Origin: Mucilaginibacter sp. L3T2-6
GTDB lineage: Bacteria > Bacteroidota > Bacteroidia > Sphingobacteriales > Sphingobacteriaceae
Direction: 5' to 3'
Assembly (NCBI RefSeq): GCF_030519355.1
Contig: NZ_JAUMKC010000004.1
Coordinates: 124,001 to 188,000 of the forward strand
DNA length: 64,000 bases
A program made the translations under genes and the position numbers. The notes beneath the pieces are model-generated. The model was not told the origin of the DNA and made no database searches. It saw only the letters and a program-made list of their open reading frames with translations. Positions 25,357-33,261 of this stretch are shown here, one piece after another; position 1 is the stretch's first letter, and each line of letters begins with the position of its first letter.

Positions 25357-27693
25357 TTAAGCGATTGGGGGAGGGGCTAATACTACTTTTGTGATTTTTG
25401 CGCCGGCATCAGGCTGAACATCAATGTCATGTCCGTCAACCATCACCTTCAGGCCGGGCCCCGACAAATGTTTGATATCGACAGCGCTTTTGGCAATGGT
25501 CACCTTTATTAAGGTACCTCTAAAACCTACGTTGAACGAGAATGAAGTCCATTTCCCAGGCAGAAACGGGTCGAACGACAGCTTTCCATTCTTAACGCGC
25601 ATACCGGCGAAACCTTCCACAACCGACATCCAGGTACCGGCCATCGAAGTAATGTGGCAGCCGTCCTCCGTGTCGTTATTATAATCGTCCAGGTCTAAGC
25701 GGGCGGTGCGCAGGTAAAACTCGTAGGCACGGGCTTCATCGCCCAGCTTGGCGGCCAGTATAGCATGCACGCACGGCGACAAAGAAGACTCATGCACCGT
25801 CCGGGGCTCGTAAAAGTCAAAATTGCGACGGATAGTATCTATATCGTACTGGTCCTCAAAAAAGTAAATACCCTGTAACACGTCGGCCTGCTTAATATAA
25901 CATGAACGCAATATCCTGTCCCAACTCCATTTTTGATTAATAGGGCGTTCGCCGGCCGGCAAATCTTTAACCAGGATCTGTTCCTTATCAAGATAGCCGT
26001 CCTGCTGAAGGAATATCTGCCGTTTCTCGTCATAAGGCAGATACATCCTGGCGATGATATCTTTAAACCGGCCCGTTTCTTCCTGCCCGTTAAAATTTAT
26101 ACGGTTTATCAGCTCGGTATATTTACCTAAGTCGGCGGCCTTAACTTTTTCGGCTACTTCAATGGTATATTTCATACACCAGCACGCCAGCATACTGGTG
26201 TACCAGTTGTTGTTTACGTTATTCTCATATTCATTCGGGCCGGTTACTCCCAGCATTACGTATTGCTGCTTGTCCTCGCTCCAGTTAACCCTCTGCGACC
26301 AGAAACGTGCAATCGCAATCAATACTTCCAAACCATAATCTGCCAGGTAAGTTTCATCGCCGGTGTAGCGCACATAGTTAAATATCGCGTAAGCAATAGC
26401 GCCGTTACGGTGTATCTCTTCAAACGTTATCTCCCATTCGTTATGGCATTCGGCGCCATCCATGGTAACCATCGGGTACAATGCTGCGCCATTTGTAAAG
26501 CCGAGCAGCTTTGCATTCTCAATAGCTTTATCTAATTGTTTGTAGCGGTACAGCAACAGGTTGCGGGTAACTTTCTGGTCTGCCGTAGCCAGATAGAAGG
26601 GTACACAATACGCTTCTGTGTCCCAATAAGTTGAGCCGCCATATTTTTCGCCGGTAAAACCTTTCGGGCCTATATTTAAACGATCGTCCTCGCCGGTATA
26701 AGTTTGATTTAACTGGAAAATGTTAAAGCGTATGGCCTGTTGTGCCGAAGCATCTCCTTCAATTATAATATCGTTGTGCTTCCATTTGGCTGCCCAGGCA
26801 TCGGCCTGTTCTTTCAGCATCGTATCGAAACCTTTGGACGCGATTTGGTGCAAAGTTTCTTTCAGATTAACAACGAGTTCGGCTGCAGGATAATTTTGTG
26901 ACGACAGGTTAGCCGCATATTTTATAACAGAGATACTTTGCCCCTGTACAGCGTCCAGCTTAAACTTAGCGCCTACATATTTTTCCTTGCTTACCGCCTG
27001 GGTATGCAGCTTTATGGGCTCGCCATTTTGTAAAGCAGCTATCAGCATGCCGGTAGCAACCTCAAAGCCGGTTTTTTTTGTGCGCATCTGCACAAAGCCG
27101 CCGTCATTCCAGCTTTCTTTCTTTATCTCGTCCCAGAATTTTTCATCGTAGTTAGAGTCCTTATTAACGACGTCGCCATCGATAAAAGGGGTAAAGGTGA
27201 CCGGGCCGCTGAAGTTTACGGGAGTGATCGTGTATTTTATAGCGCCAGCTTCGTCGTCTGCCATACTGCAAAAACGTATCGCTTCTGCTTCAACAATTTT
27301 TCCACCCGCGGTTTTAGCGGTGAAGTTGCGTTTCAAATATCCTTCCTGCATGTTCAATTCACGCCTGAATTGCTGCACTTCACATTTAGCCAGATCGAGC
27401 TGTTCGCCATCGATGTTAATGTCGATGCCGATCCAGTTGGCCGCATTGATCACTTTCGCAAAATATTCCGGGTAGCCGTTTTTCCACCAGCCCACACGCG
27501 TTTTATCCGGATAATAAACGCCGGCCACATAATTTCCCTGCAAGGTTTCGCCGCTATACGCTTCCTCAAAATTTGCGCGTTGCCCCATGCGACCATTGCC
27601 CAGGCTGAAAATACTTTCGGATATTTTATTATAATGCGGATTAAAGCCGTTTTCTATGATCTTCCACTCATCAACTTCAATATAGTCCTTCAT
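25357..27693 (-). CDS. GH65 phosphorylase, probably maltose phosphorylase
   Basis: Inverting phosphorolysis of an alpha-glucoside, most likely maltose, to beta-glucose 1-phosphate plus glucose. The 778-residue protein lacks a signal peptide. It has an N-terminal beta-sandwich (about 15-265), an (alpha/alpha)6 barrel (about 320-690) and a C-terminal beta sheet. The signature ECHNEWEITFEEIHRN (about 415-431, Glu419/Glu421) holds the general acid, and a DIDTIRRNFDFYEPRTVHES stretch lies near the phosphate site. GH65 also includes trehalose and kojibiose phosphorylases, so the substrate is inferred from the maltodextrin neighbours. The pgmB gene 130 nt upstream consumes the product. Confidence 0.9.
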   Translation of the reverse strand: MKDYIEVDEWKIIENGFNPHYNKISESIFSLGNGRMGQRANFEEAYSGETLQGNYVAGVYYPDKTRVGWWKNGYPEYFAKVINAANWIGIDINIDGEQLDLAKCEVQQFRRELNMQEGYLKRNFTAKTAGGKIVEAEAIRFCSMADDEAGAIKYTITPVNFSGPVTFTPFIDGDVVNKDSNYDEKFWDEIKKESWNDGGFVQMRTKKTGFEVATGMLIAALQNGEPIKLHTQAVSKEKYVGAKFKLDAVQGQSISVIKYAANLSSQNYPAAELVVNLKETLHQIASKGFDTMLKEQADAWAAKWKHNDIIIEGDASAQQAIRFNIFQLNQTYTGEDDRLNIGPKGFTGEKYGGSTYWDTEAYCVPFYLATADQKVTRNLLLYRYKQLDKAIENAKLLGFTNGAALYPMVTMDGAECHNEWEITFEEIHRNGAIAYAIFNYVRYTGDETYLADYGLEVLIAIARFWSQRVNWSEDKQQYVMLGVTGPNEYENNVNNNWYTSMLACWCMKYTIEVAEKVKAADLGKYTELINRINFNGQEETGRFKDIIARMYLPYDEKRQIFLQQDGYLDKEQILVKDLPAGERPINQKWSWDRILRSCYIKQADVLQGIYFFEDQYDIDTIRRNFDFYEPRTVHESSLSPCVHAILAAKLGDEARAYEFYLRTARLDLDDYNNDTEDGCHITSMAGTWMSVVEGFAGMRVKNGKLSFDPFLPGKWTSFSFNVGFRGTLIKVTIAKSAVDIKHLSGPGLKVMVDGHDIDVQPDAGAKITKVVLAPPPIA

Positions 27694-27737
27694 TCTTATT
27701 GTAATATGTATTCAGTATCAGTAATAATTATTTCTTT

Positions 27738-27822
27738 AAAGCCCCCTTTAAATCTCCCCGGTTGGGGAGACTTTAGCTGCGCCGTTTTTAAAGCCCTCCC
27801 TTCCGGCTAGGCTTTGGGTGGG
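27738..27822. repeat. Palindromic intergenic repeats between pgmB and the GH65 gene
   Basis: Two adjacent hairpins: aatctcccc-ggtt-ggggagact with flanking tttaaag/ctttag, and agccctccc...gggtggggct. The first is a reverse-orientation relative of the element at 45974-46009 (aaagtctcc...gggattagagggagc). Such elements look dispersed in this genome and may modulate the level of the downstream gene. Confidence 0.6.
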
Positions 27823-27823
27823 G

Positions 27824-28474
27824 CTACAACCCGTTCAGCATCTTCAAACTCATTTTATCCAAACCACTCACCACCATATCAGCTTTACCCAGCACCTCAG
27901 GCGAGCCTATACCCACCACTTTCATGCCGCCGTTAACAGCTGCTTCAACCCCTGCTATCGCATCCTCAAAAACTACGCATTCTGAGGGCTTGACTGCTAA
28001 TGCTTCTGCACCTTTTAAAAAAACCTCCGGGTCTGGTTTTGCTTTGCTTACATGGTTGCCGTCTACAATCGCATCAAATAAGCCGGCAAGGTTGATCTTA
28101 TTCAATATGGTACCCGAGTTTTTGCTTGCCGAACCCAATGCGGTTTTGATACCGGCCGCCCTGCAGGCTTCTAAAAATTCTTTTGCGCCGGGTAAAATTT
28201 CGGCCGGCGTCATCTGGTTGATCATTTCCACATACCAGTTGTTTTTTAGCGTGGCCAGCTCTGTTTGCTCTTCAGCGCTTTTGGTAACATGATTCAGCTC
28301 CAGTATAATCTCCAGGGAGCGTACGCGGCTCACACCTTTCAGCAGTTCATTATCTTGTTCACTAAATTTCAGGCCGAGCTGGTCGGCCAGGCGTTTCCAG
28401 GCTTTGTAATGATAGACGGCCGTATCTACTATCACTCCATCCAAATCGAATAAACAGGCTTTAACAGTACTCAT
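27824..28474 (-). CDS. pgmB: Beta-phosphoglucomutase
   Basis: Converts beta-glucose 1-phosphate to glucose 6-phosphate; HAD superfamily, cytoplasmic. Motif I is FDLDGVIVDTA with nucleophile Asp10 and acid/base Asp12. The cap domain carries the substrate loop LLKGVSRVRSLEIIL. Motif II is GSASKN, and motif III/IV includes KAKPDPEVFL and VFEDAIAGVEAA. Length 216 aa is typical. It is directly upstream of the GH65 phosphorylase gene, the standard partnership for phosphorolytic maltose use, which saves one ATP per disaccharide. Confidence 0.95.
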   Translation of the reverse strand: MSTVKACLFDLDGVIVDTAVYHYKAWKRLADQLGLKFSEQDNELLKGVSRVRSLEIILELNHVTKSAEEQTELATLKNNWYVEMINQMTPAEILPGAKEFLEACRAAGIKTALGSASKNSGTILNKINLAGLFDAIVDGNHVSKAKPDPEVFLKGAEALAVKPSECVVFEDAIAGVEAAVNGGMKVVGIGSPEVLGKADMVVSGLDKMSLKMLNGL

Positions 28475-28631
28475 CTTTAGTGCACAAATTTAATTAATTA
28501 AGGTTTAGCGGGTTACGTCTGCGGTACCGGCGGCCATTTTTGCCAAATCCTCAATTAATTGTTCAAAAATTATACTTCAATTATTAAATTCTTAATCGGT
28601 TAGCTGTAATAGTTCAACATAGGCTTATGCT

Positions 28632-28719
28632 CGCCTCACCCTGCCTTCTCCAAAGGAGCGGGTTCAAAAAGCGAGTTGTAGCTTAAGTCCTCTCCTTTGG
28701 AAAGGATTTAGGTGAGGCG
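28632..28719. repeat. 88-bp imperfect palindromic intergenic repeat
   Basis: cgcctcacc (28632-28640) and ggtgaggcg (28711-28719) form the outer arms; tctccaaaggag and ctcctttggaaagga continue the symmetry inside. It sits just after the SusA-like gene and may act as a partial terminator or RNA-stabilising hairpin within the operon. The sequence type (cctcacc...aaggattta) looks like a dispersed repeat. Confidence 0.65.
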
Positions 28720-28731
28720 TCCCTAATGCTC

Positions 28732-30582
28732 CTATTTCCCCAACTCCAAGATCAATGTCGACTTCGCCCCTACCGTAAGATTAGCCAAATCCAGCGTTTC
28801 TCCAGTCATTACATTCTTAGCGCTTTTCACGCCTTTTATGCGTTCGCTGTAACGGGCGGTTGGCGTAGTTTCTTCTTTATCGTTGCTATTGTAAACCACC
28901 ATTACTGTGCTTTTTCCATCGTATCTGAAGTACACATAAATACCCTGCTCCGGAAGATACTGCATCAGCTTGCCGTTATGTAAAACGGGAGTGTTTTTGC
29001 GATAGTTGGCCAGCTTGCGTACATAGTTAAAGGCGTCGTTTTCCTTATCGCTGCGGCCTTCGGCGGTGAATTTGTCTTTCTTATCGCCATCCCAGCCGCC
29101 CGGAAAATCTTCGCGCACAAGCCCGTCCGGGTTGCTGTAGTTTTTCATCAGTATCTCGTCGCCGTAATACATCTGCGGCACCCCGCGCAAGGTCATCAGC
29201 ATCGCCATTGCCGATTTGTATTTGTTCATATCCTCTCCAACCATCGAGAGCATGCGGCTCATATCATGATTATCCAGGAATATGGTGTTGCGCGATGGAT
29301 CCTGGTACATAAAATCCTGCGCAAGAATGGTATATAAATGAGTTACGCCGCTATCCCAGCCATCTTTACCGTTCAGCGCTTCGTAAATAGCATCCTTTAC
29401 CGCGGCATCCGTTACGGCAGGCAAGTGGGTATCAAGTCCGCGGTTAATGGTATTGCCCTGCGTAAAGTAAGCCTGTGTATAAGGCAGCGGTGTCAGCACT
29501 TCGCCGAATATAGTCAGGTGCGGAAACTCCGCTTTTACATCAACCGCCCATTTGGCCATATATTCAGGGTCGTTATAAGGGTAGGTATCCAACCGTAAGC
29601 CATCCACTCCCGAGTACTCAATCCACCAGATATGGTTTTGGGTAAGGAAATTCTGAACGTAAGGATTATCCTGGTTCATATCGGCCATGCGGCGGTCGAA
29701 CCAGCCATCCAGCATTTGCTTGCGGTCGGCAGCGGAACCATGCGGGTCCATTACGGCCTCATATTTAAAGTTCGATTTGGTGTATTGTGGCCACTGGTGC
29801 ACCCAGCTTTTCATTGGCATATCCAGTATGGTATAACCTTCGGTACCCGCGTGATTGTGTACCAGGTCCATCACCACCTTCATACCCATGCTGTGGCACT
29901 TATCCACAAACTCCTTATAAAGTGCGTTAGTGCCATAGCGGGCATCTATTTTGTAATGGTCGGTAACTGCATAGCCGTGATAAGATGCGTGGGGCTCATC
30001 ATTCTCGACGGCGGGCGTCAGCCAAATTGAGGTAACACCCAGGTCCTTTAAATACCCGAGGTGATTGATGATACCCTGCAGATCTCCGCCGTGGCGGCTG
30101 AACATGGAATCACGGTGGATGCCCTGCTCGCGCATGTTGCTGAAGGAGTCGTTCGATTTATCACCATTCGAGAAGCGGTCGGGCATGATGAGGTAGATCA
30201 AATCCTTGCCGGTCACCCCCTGCACACGGCCGGCTGAGTGGTTGCGGGCTTTCAGGGCGTAACTATAAATTAATGGCGTTTCACCGGCTTTAATAAATTT
30301 TATCGGGAACGTTCCCGGAATGGTACCGGAAGAAACGCGTAAATCCACAAAAAGATAATTAGGATTTTCAACTTTGTGCACTGCAACAAGGGTTACGCCA
30401 GGGTATTTCAACTCCACTTTTCTGGCCGAAATATTATTGCCGTGAACCAGCAGTTGCAAATTCGGGTTATGCATACCCACCCACCAAAACATGGGTTCTA
30501 CGCGTTCCAGAGCAGGAATTTGCGCAAACGAGCCTAATGCCGTTAACAGGCAGCAAGCCGTAAAAAACAATCTTTTTTTCAT
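28732..30582 (-). CDS. SusA-like secreted neopullulanase/cyclomaltodextrinase
   Basis: GH13 enzyme that cuts alpha-glucans or cyclodextrins into maltooligosaccharides, probably in the periplasm. A signal peptide (MKKRLFFTACCLLTALGSFA) is followed by an N-terminal beta domain of the cyclomaltodextrinase type (about 25-110, ERVEPMFWWVGMHNPNLQLL), the catalytic barrel and a C-terminal beta domain (about 530-616). Catalytic residues are Asp332 (DGLRLDTYPYND), Glu361 (IFGEVLT) and Asp440 (LDNHDMSRM). I use the ATG at 30582 (616 aa); the longer frame would add 21 residues before the signal. It is the first gene of the cluster and probably sets the promoter. Confidence 0.92.
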   Translation of the reverse strand: MKKRLFFTACCLLTALGSFAQIPALERVEPMFWWVGMHNPNLQLLVHGNNISARKVELKYPGVTLVAVHKVENPNYLFVDLRVSSGTIPGTFPIKFIKAGETPLIYSYALKARNHSAGRVQGVTGKDLIYLIMPDRFSNGDKSNDSFSNMREQGIHRDSMFSRHGGDLQGIINHLGYLKDLGVTSIWLTPAVENDEPHASYHGYAVTDHYKIDARYGTNALYKEFVDKCHSMGMKVVMDLVHNHAGTEGYTILDMPMKSWVHQWPQYTKSNFKYEAVMDPHGSAADRKQMLDGWFDRRMADMNQDNPYVQNFLTQNHIWWIEYSGVDGLRLDTYPYNDPEYMAKWAVDVKAEFPHLTIFGEVLTPLPYTQAYFTQGNTINRGLDTHLPAVTDAAVKDAIYEALNGKDGWDSGVTHLYTILAQDFMYQDPSRNTIFLDNHDMSRMLSMVGEDMNKYKSAMAMLMTLRGVPQMYYGDEILMKNYSNPDGLVREDFPGGWDGDKKDKFTAEGRSDKENDAFNYVRKLANYRKNTPVLHNGKLMQYLPEQGIYVYFRYDGKSTVMVVYNSNDKEETTPTARYSERIKGVKSAKNVMTGETLDLANLTVGAKSTLILELGK

Positions 30583-30642
30583 ATCAGGTTTAACCGGTAT
30601 ATAATTGGGTGCTGCGGCGGCATTTCCGGCCATCAGCGTTTT

Positions 30643-30650
30643 CAAATTTA
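30643..30650 (-). promoter_or_regulatory. Possible promoter -7 element for the maltodextrin cluster
   Basis: On the minus strand TAAATTTG matches TAnnTTTG 60 nt before the SusA-like ATG. No good TTTG is found at the expected -33 spacing, so this is tentative; an activator could compensate for a weak promoter. Confidence 0.4.
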
Positions 30651-31074
30651 AAATAAAATTGATTGGTTGTATGGAAAATCGAAATTTAGTTTGGGGGAGG
30701 GGATGAATGGTAAATTTTACTATTAGTTAATAGTAGTTTAAACAAGCGAATTCTCGCCTTTGGCGGTGATGTCGCTGACAAGATCTGCCTGTTTGTGACG
30801 ACCATAAAGCCTTCAGTTATTGCGGGAAAGGCGTAATCTCACTTTAAAGAACGAGATCATTTAGCATTGGATTATTTACCAAAGCTATTAACAGCATAAA
30901 GGGGCGTTAAGCTCCTCAAAAAATCGTCTCCCCAGACGTAGAAAGCGGACTGCAAATAGATAGAGTCCTAACCTCATTAATCAGCCATCGCATTAGTGGT
31001 CTCTCATTAGGCGTAAGTGGTTAACATGGCTTTCTTGTATAATAAATATACGAAAATTGATGTAACTTAGTATC
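30651..31074. other. Intergenic region, no feature recognised
   Basis: About 420 bp between the maltodextrin cluster and the rightward cassette region. I see no open frame with coding character, no RNA gene and no strong palindrome. Short stop-free stretches on the minus strand (near 30930-31020) do not resemble a known protein. It could hold remains of decayed genes. Confidence 0.4.
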
Positions 31075-31180
31075 ATGGCAGACGACAAGAAACCCCAAAG
31101 AAGCATCTAACATATTTCACAGTATTATGAAAGCATCTGTTAGTAAAACTGCTACTGAAAAGAAGACTAAGAAAAGGTAA
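31075..31180 (+). pseudogene. Decayed mini-ORF, copy 1 (PKEASNIFHSIMKASV family)
   Basis: An ATG at 31075 opens MADDKKP and then hits a stop after 11 codons. In the +1 frame the sequence continues as PKEASNIFHSIMKASV and a Lys/Thr-rich tail ending at the TAA at 31178-31180. A second copy with the same core lies at 31437-31553. Conservation of protein sequence between the two copies (core identical over 16 residues despite silent base changes) shows this was a real small protein. The frameshift in this copy suggests decay or, less likely, a sequencing error. Family and function unknown. Confidence 0.55.
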
Positions 31181-31202
31181 AACAGAAATCTAAAAAGTAA
31201 AT

Positions 31203-31406
31203 ATGTCTGTTTTTCGACTATATGATATTGTTCAAGCCAAAGGAGACCTAAGCGAAAAGGTTTTAAAAGGATGTACAGGTACAATTCTAATTGTTTACGA
31301 CAAACAATCGCCCGATTATGAGGTTGAATTTGTAAACGATAGTTCAGAAACCGTTGACATATTAACCGTTAAAAACCAAGATGTTATTTTGAAGTCCGTG
31401 GTCTAA
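31203..31406 (+). CDS. DUF4926 protein
   Basis: A 67-residue all-beta protein, MSVFRLYDIVQAKGDLSEKV, then LKGCTGTILIVYD, DYEVEFV and LTVKNQDVIL. This fits DUF4926, small SH3-like proteins whose genes often lie near toxin-type genes; to my knowledge their role is not established. It begins 22 nt after decayed mini-ORF copy 1 and ends inside a repeat (31400-31432) found again at 31674-31705. The layout suggests it is the payload of a small duplicated cassette. Confidence 0.75.
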   Translation: MSVFRLYDIVQAKGDLSEKVLKGCTGTILIVYDKQSPDYEVEFVNDSSETVDILTVKNQDVILKSVV

Positions 31407-31432
31407 CAGGTATATAGTCTCCTGACAACACC
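31400..31432 (+). repeat. Cassette-end repeat, copy 1
   Basis: ggtctaaca-gg-tatatagtctc and following bases overlap the DUF4926 stop codon. A close copy, ggtctaaca-cc-tatatagtctc, lies at 31674-31705 after the TM-peptide gene. The two copies mark the right ends of two similar units. Confidence 0.65.
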
Positions 31433-31436
31433 AACA

Positions 31437-31553
31437 AGGGCGGTAAAAACCCCGAAAGAAGCATCTAACATCTTTCACTCTATAATGAAAGCCAGCGTAA
31501 ACAAGCCAGCCACGGAGAAAGAGAAAGAAGTAAAGACTAAGTTGAAAAAATGA
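31437..31553 (+). pseudogene. Decayed mini-ORF, copy 2 (PKEASNIFHSIMKASV family)
   Basis: The frame reads TPKEASNIFHSIMKASVNK and then a Lys/Glu-rich tail to the TGA at 31551-31553. It has no start codon: upstream the frame runs back without ATG to the DUF4926 stop at 31404. The core is identical at protein level to copy 1. The last codons overlap the ATG (31550) of the TM-peptide gene. It is best read as the 3' part of a duplicated gene that lost its 5' end. Confidence 0.5.
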
Positions 31554-31666
31554 AAAGTAAAAGAATAGTTTTAATACTATTGCTGGCGGTTATTCTGTTG
31601 GTAATAGCTGTTTTTATTTTTATCAGCGCACATGGTAATAGTGCCATAGATATTAATATACATTAG
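31550..31666 (+). CDS. 38-residue single-TM peptide
   Basis: A small open frame starting MKSKRIVLILLLAVILLVIA and ending SAIDINIH. It has a basic N-terminus, one strongly hydrophobic helix (about 6-26) and a short polar tail. The ATG overlaps the TGA of mini-ORF copy 2 (ATGA), as in a translationally coupled pair. It could be a membrane peptide or an uncleaved signal remnant. No homologue recognised; the small size makes the call uncertain. Confidence 0.4.
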   Translation: MKSKRIVLILLLAVILLVIAVFIFISAHGNSAIDINIH

Positions 31667-31673
31667 CTCTCAT

Positions 31674-31705
31674 GGTCTAACACCTATATAGTCTCTTATC
31701 AAGAC
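31674..31705 (+). repeat. Cassette-end repeat, copy 2
   Basis: Second copy of the ggtctaaca-nn-tatatagtctc repeat, 8 nt after the TM-peptide stop. See the copy at 31400-31432. Confidence 0.65.
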
Positions 31706-31800
31706 AAAAAGTAACAGCCTCCGCGGCAAATGATCGGGGGTGCATACTAGGTTTTACCTTTAAGCACGTTCGGAGCTTCAAACCTACCAACACGCATCTA

Positions 31801-32388
31801 TCAATTAAACAGCTTCAAATATTCCCTCAACGGCCCCATTCCCATTTTCTTCCGCAATGCATCCGCCTTTTTAGGATACTTAAGCGGCAACGGCGTAGTT
31901 TTATGTGTTTTGGGGTCGGTGCGCACCTGGGTTCCGTAAATCTGCTTTTGGTGTTTGTTTACCAAAACGCGGTCGGTTAACAGGGCATAGGTTTCCTTAC
32001 CGGCATTGTTTTTGGCAACCTCAGTCTTCATTAATGCCAGCACCTTCTCCTGGAAAGCGATATCATCATCACAATGCTGCACAATCGCCCAAAACTTGTC
32101 CGACTTTTCGCCTGCAAGGCTGTAGCCGGGATAGCCGTATTGCTTAATGATAGTTTTAGCCTTAATTTCGTTGAGGCTGTCTGCCTCCGCCCATTTCCGG
32201 TTGATGGTTTCCTCGTCGTATTGACTTTCCTTTTTCTGCAGCTTAAAATATTCCTTGCGCCAAAGCTGGTCATCTTTAAACATGGAATCTATCTTTTGGA
32301 TAAGGACCGTGTCATGCTTAACCGTTTGAGCATATGACTTTGACAAGATAATAAGGCTGCTGAACAAGGTTACGATTATTATTTTCAT
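31801..32388 (-). CDS. Secreted DUF6624 protein
   Basis: A 195-residue protein with a Sec signal peptide (about 1-20, ending SKSYAQ). The DUF6624 pattern is clear: IIKQYGYPGYSLAGEKSDKF, AIVQHCDDDIAFQEKVLALM, YALLTDRVLVNKHQKQIYGT and a final MGMGPLREYLKLF. The family is common in Bacteroidota and has no known function; the conserved His, Asp and Arg residues could form an active site. A 12-bp perfect inverted repeat lies directly upstream of the start codon. Divergent from the SRPBCC operon. Confidence 0.82.
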   Translation of the reverse strand: MKIIIVTLFSSLIILSKSYAQTVKHDTVLIQKIDSMFKDDQLWRKEYFKLQKKESQYDEETINRKWAEADSLNEIKAKTIIKQYGYPGYSLAGEKSDKFWAIVQHCDDDIAFQEKVLALMKTEVAKNNAGKETYALLTDRVLVNKHQKQIYGTQVRTDPKTHKTTPLPLKYPKKADALRKKMGMGPLREYLKLFN

Positions 32389-32394
32389 CCGGTT

Positions 32395-32424
32395 AATTAA
32401 AAACTAAATATATAGTTTTTAATT
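32395..32424 (-). promoter_or_regulatory. Perfect inverted repeat just upstream of the DUF6624 gene
   Basis: aattaaaaacta (32395-32406) and tagtttttaatt (32413-32424) are perfect 12-bp arms around a 6-nt loop, 6 nt before the ATG. On the minus strand the loop region gives tatattta, near the -7 consensus. It may be an operator or a translation-control hairpin. Confidence 0.5.
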
Positions 32425-32460
32425 CACTCAAAAACTCATCTTTTTAAAACAAAAATAATA

Positions 32461-32508
32461 TTGCGTAACTCAAAAGTTACCTATATATTTGTGTAACTCA
32501 AAAGTTAC
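32461..32508 (+). promoter_or_regulatory. Promoter framed by two identical ArsR-type palindromes
   Basis: GTAACTCAAAAGTTAC occurs twice (32465-32480 and 32493-32508), each a perfect 6-bp palindrome around caaa, spaced 28 bp centre to centre. Between them TATATTTG (32484-32491) is a -7 element, with TTG at 32461-32463, 20 bp upstream. The second palindrome would cover the transcription start. The ArsR-family protein encoded in this operon is the obvious candidate binder. Confidence 0.8.
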
Positions 32509-32514
32509 GCTTTT

Positions 32515-32952
32515 ATGCAAAAAGATATCGTTATAAAATGGCGCCTGCCTCAATCCACCGAGAAAGTTTGGAAATGTATTACTACACCAGAACTGATAGA
32601 ACAATGGCTGATGAAAAATACCTTTCAGCCGGTAGTTGGTCATAAATTTAATTTCTATACCAAGCCTATCCCCAAAATGGGGTTTGATGGTATTGTTTAC
32701 TGCGAAGTGCTGGAAGTTGTACCCTGCAAAAAGCTGGTTTATACCTGGAAGGGGGGCTCGTCTCCCGAAAATTTAACGCTCGATACAATTTTGACATGGA
32801 CGCTCACCCCTCGTGAAGACGGAACTGATCTGCTGCTGGAGCATAAAGGCTTTAAGGGCTTTAAAAACTATATTACCAGCCTGTTTATGGGCAGTGGCTG
32901 GCGAAAACACATTTCGCGCCGCCTGATGAGTATTTTAAACGAGATGAAATGA
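32515..32952 (+). CDS. SRPBCC (AHSA1-like) protein
   Basis: A 145-residue START/AHA1-fold protein: IVIKWRLPQSTEKVWKCITT, PELIEQWLM, VGHKFNFYT and a C-terminal helix ending MSILNEMK. Bacterial AHSA1-like proteins have a hydrophobic cavity but mostly unknown ligands. They often form a pair with an ArsR-family repressor, as here: the ArsR ATG overlaps this stop (ATGA). It is the first gene of a three-gene operon behind the double-palindrome promoter. Confidence 0.85.
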   Translation: MQKDIVIKWRLPQSTEKVWKCITTPELIEQWLMKNTFQPVVGHKFNFYTKPIPKMGFDGIVYCEVLEVVPCKKLVYTWKGGSSPENLTLDTILTWTLTPREDGTDLLLEHKGFKGFKNYITSLFMGSGWRKHISRRLMSILNEMK

Positions 32953-33260
32953 ACGCAGCACCCGATATATTCCAGGCTATTGCCGACCCAAGCCGCCGTG
33001 AAATTTTAATGCTGCTCACCAGAGACAAGCACACCATTAATGCGCTGGCAGGTAATTTTGATATGAGCAGGCCTGCCGTGTCAAAACATGTTAAGGTTTT
33101 GCATGATGCCGGCCTTATTTCGATAACCGACCAGGGCCGGGAGCGTTACTGCGAATTGAAAGCAGACGGTTTTGATGATATTAAGGAATGGCTGAATTAT
33201 TTTGATAAATTCTGGCATCAGAAACTACAAAATTTAGAAAACCTGCTAAATAAATTATAA
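32949..33260 (+). CDS. ArsR-family transcriptional repressor
   Basis: A 103-residue winged-helix protein. FQAIADPSRREILMLLTRD and HTINALAGNFDMSRPAVSKH, with VKVLHDAGLIS, give the recognition helix, and DQGRERYCELKAD the wing. The metal-binding CxC motif of metal-sensing ArsR proteins is missing, as usual for the members paired with SRPBCC proteins. It very likely autoregulates the operon through the two GTAACT palindromes. Translationally coupled to the SRPBCC gene by a 4-nt overlap. Confidence 0.9.
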   Translation: MNAAPDIFQAIADPSRREILMLLTRDKHTINALAGNFDMSRPAVSKHVKVLHDAGLISITDQGRERYCELKADGFDDIKEWLNYFDKFWHQKLQNLENLLNKL

Positions 33261-33261
33261 A

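Noticed and set aside
30930..31020. Stop-free stretch on the minus strand as a small gene
   Set aside because: No start codon with support, no recognisable composition, and about the length expected by chance.
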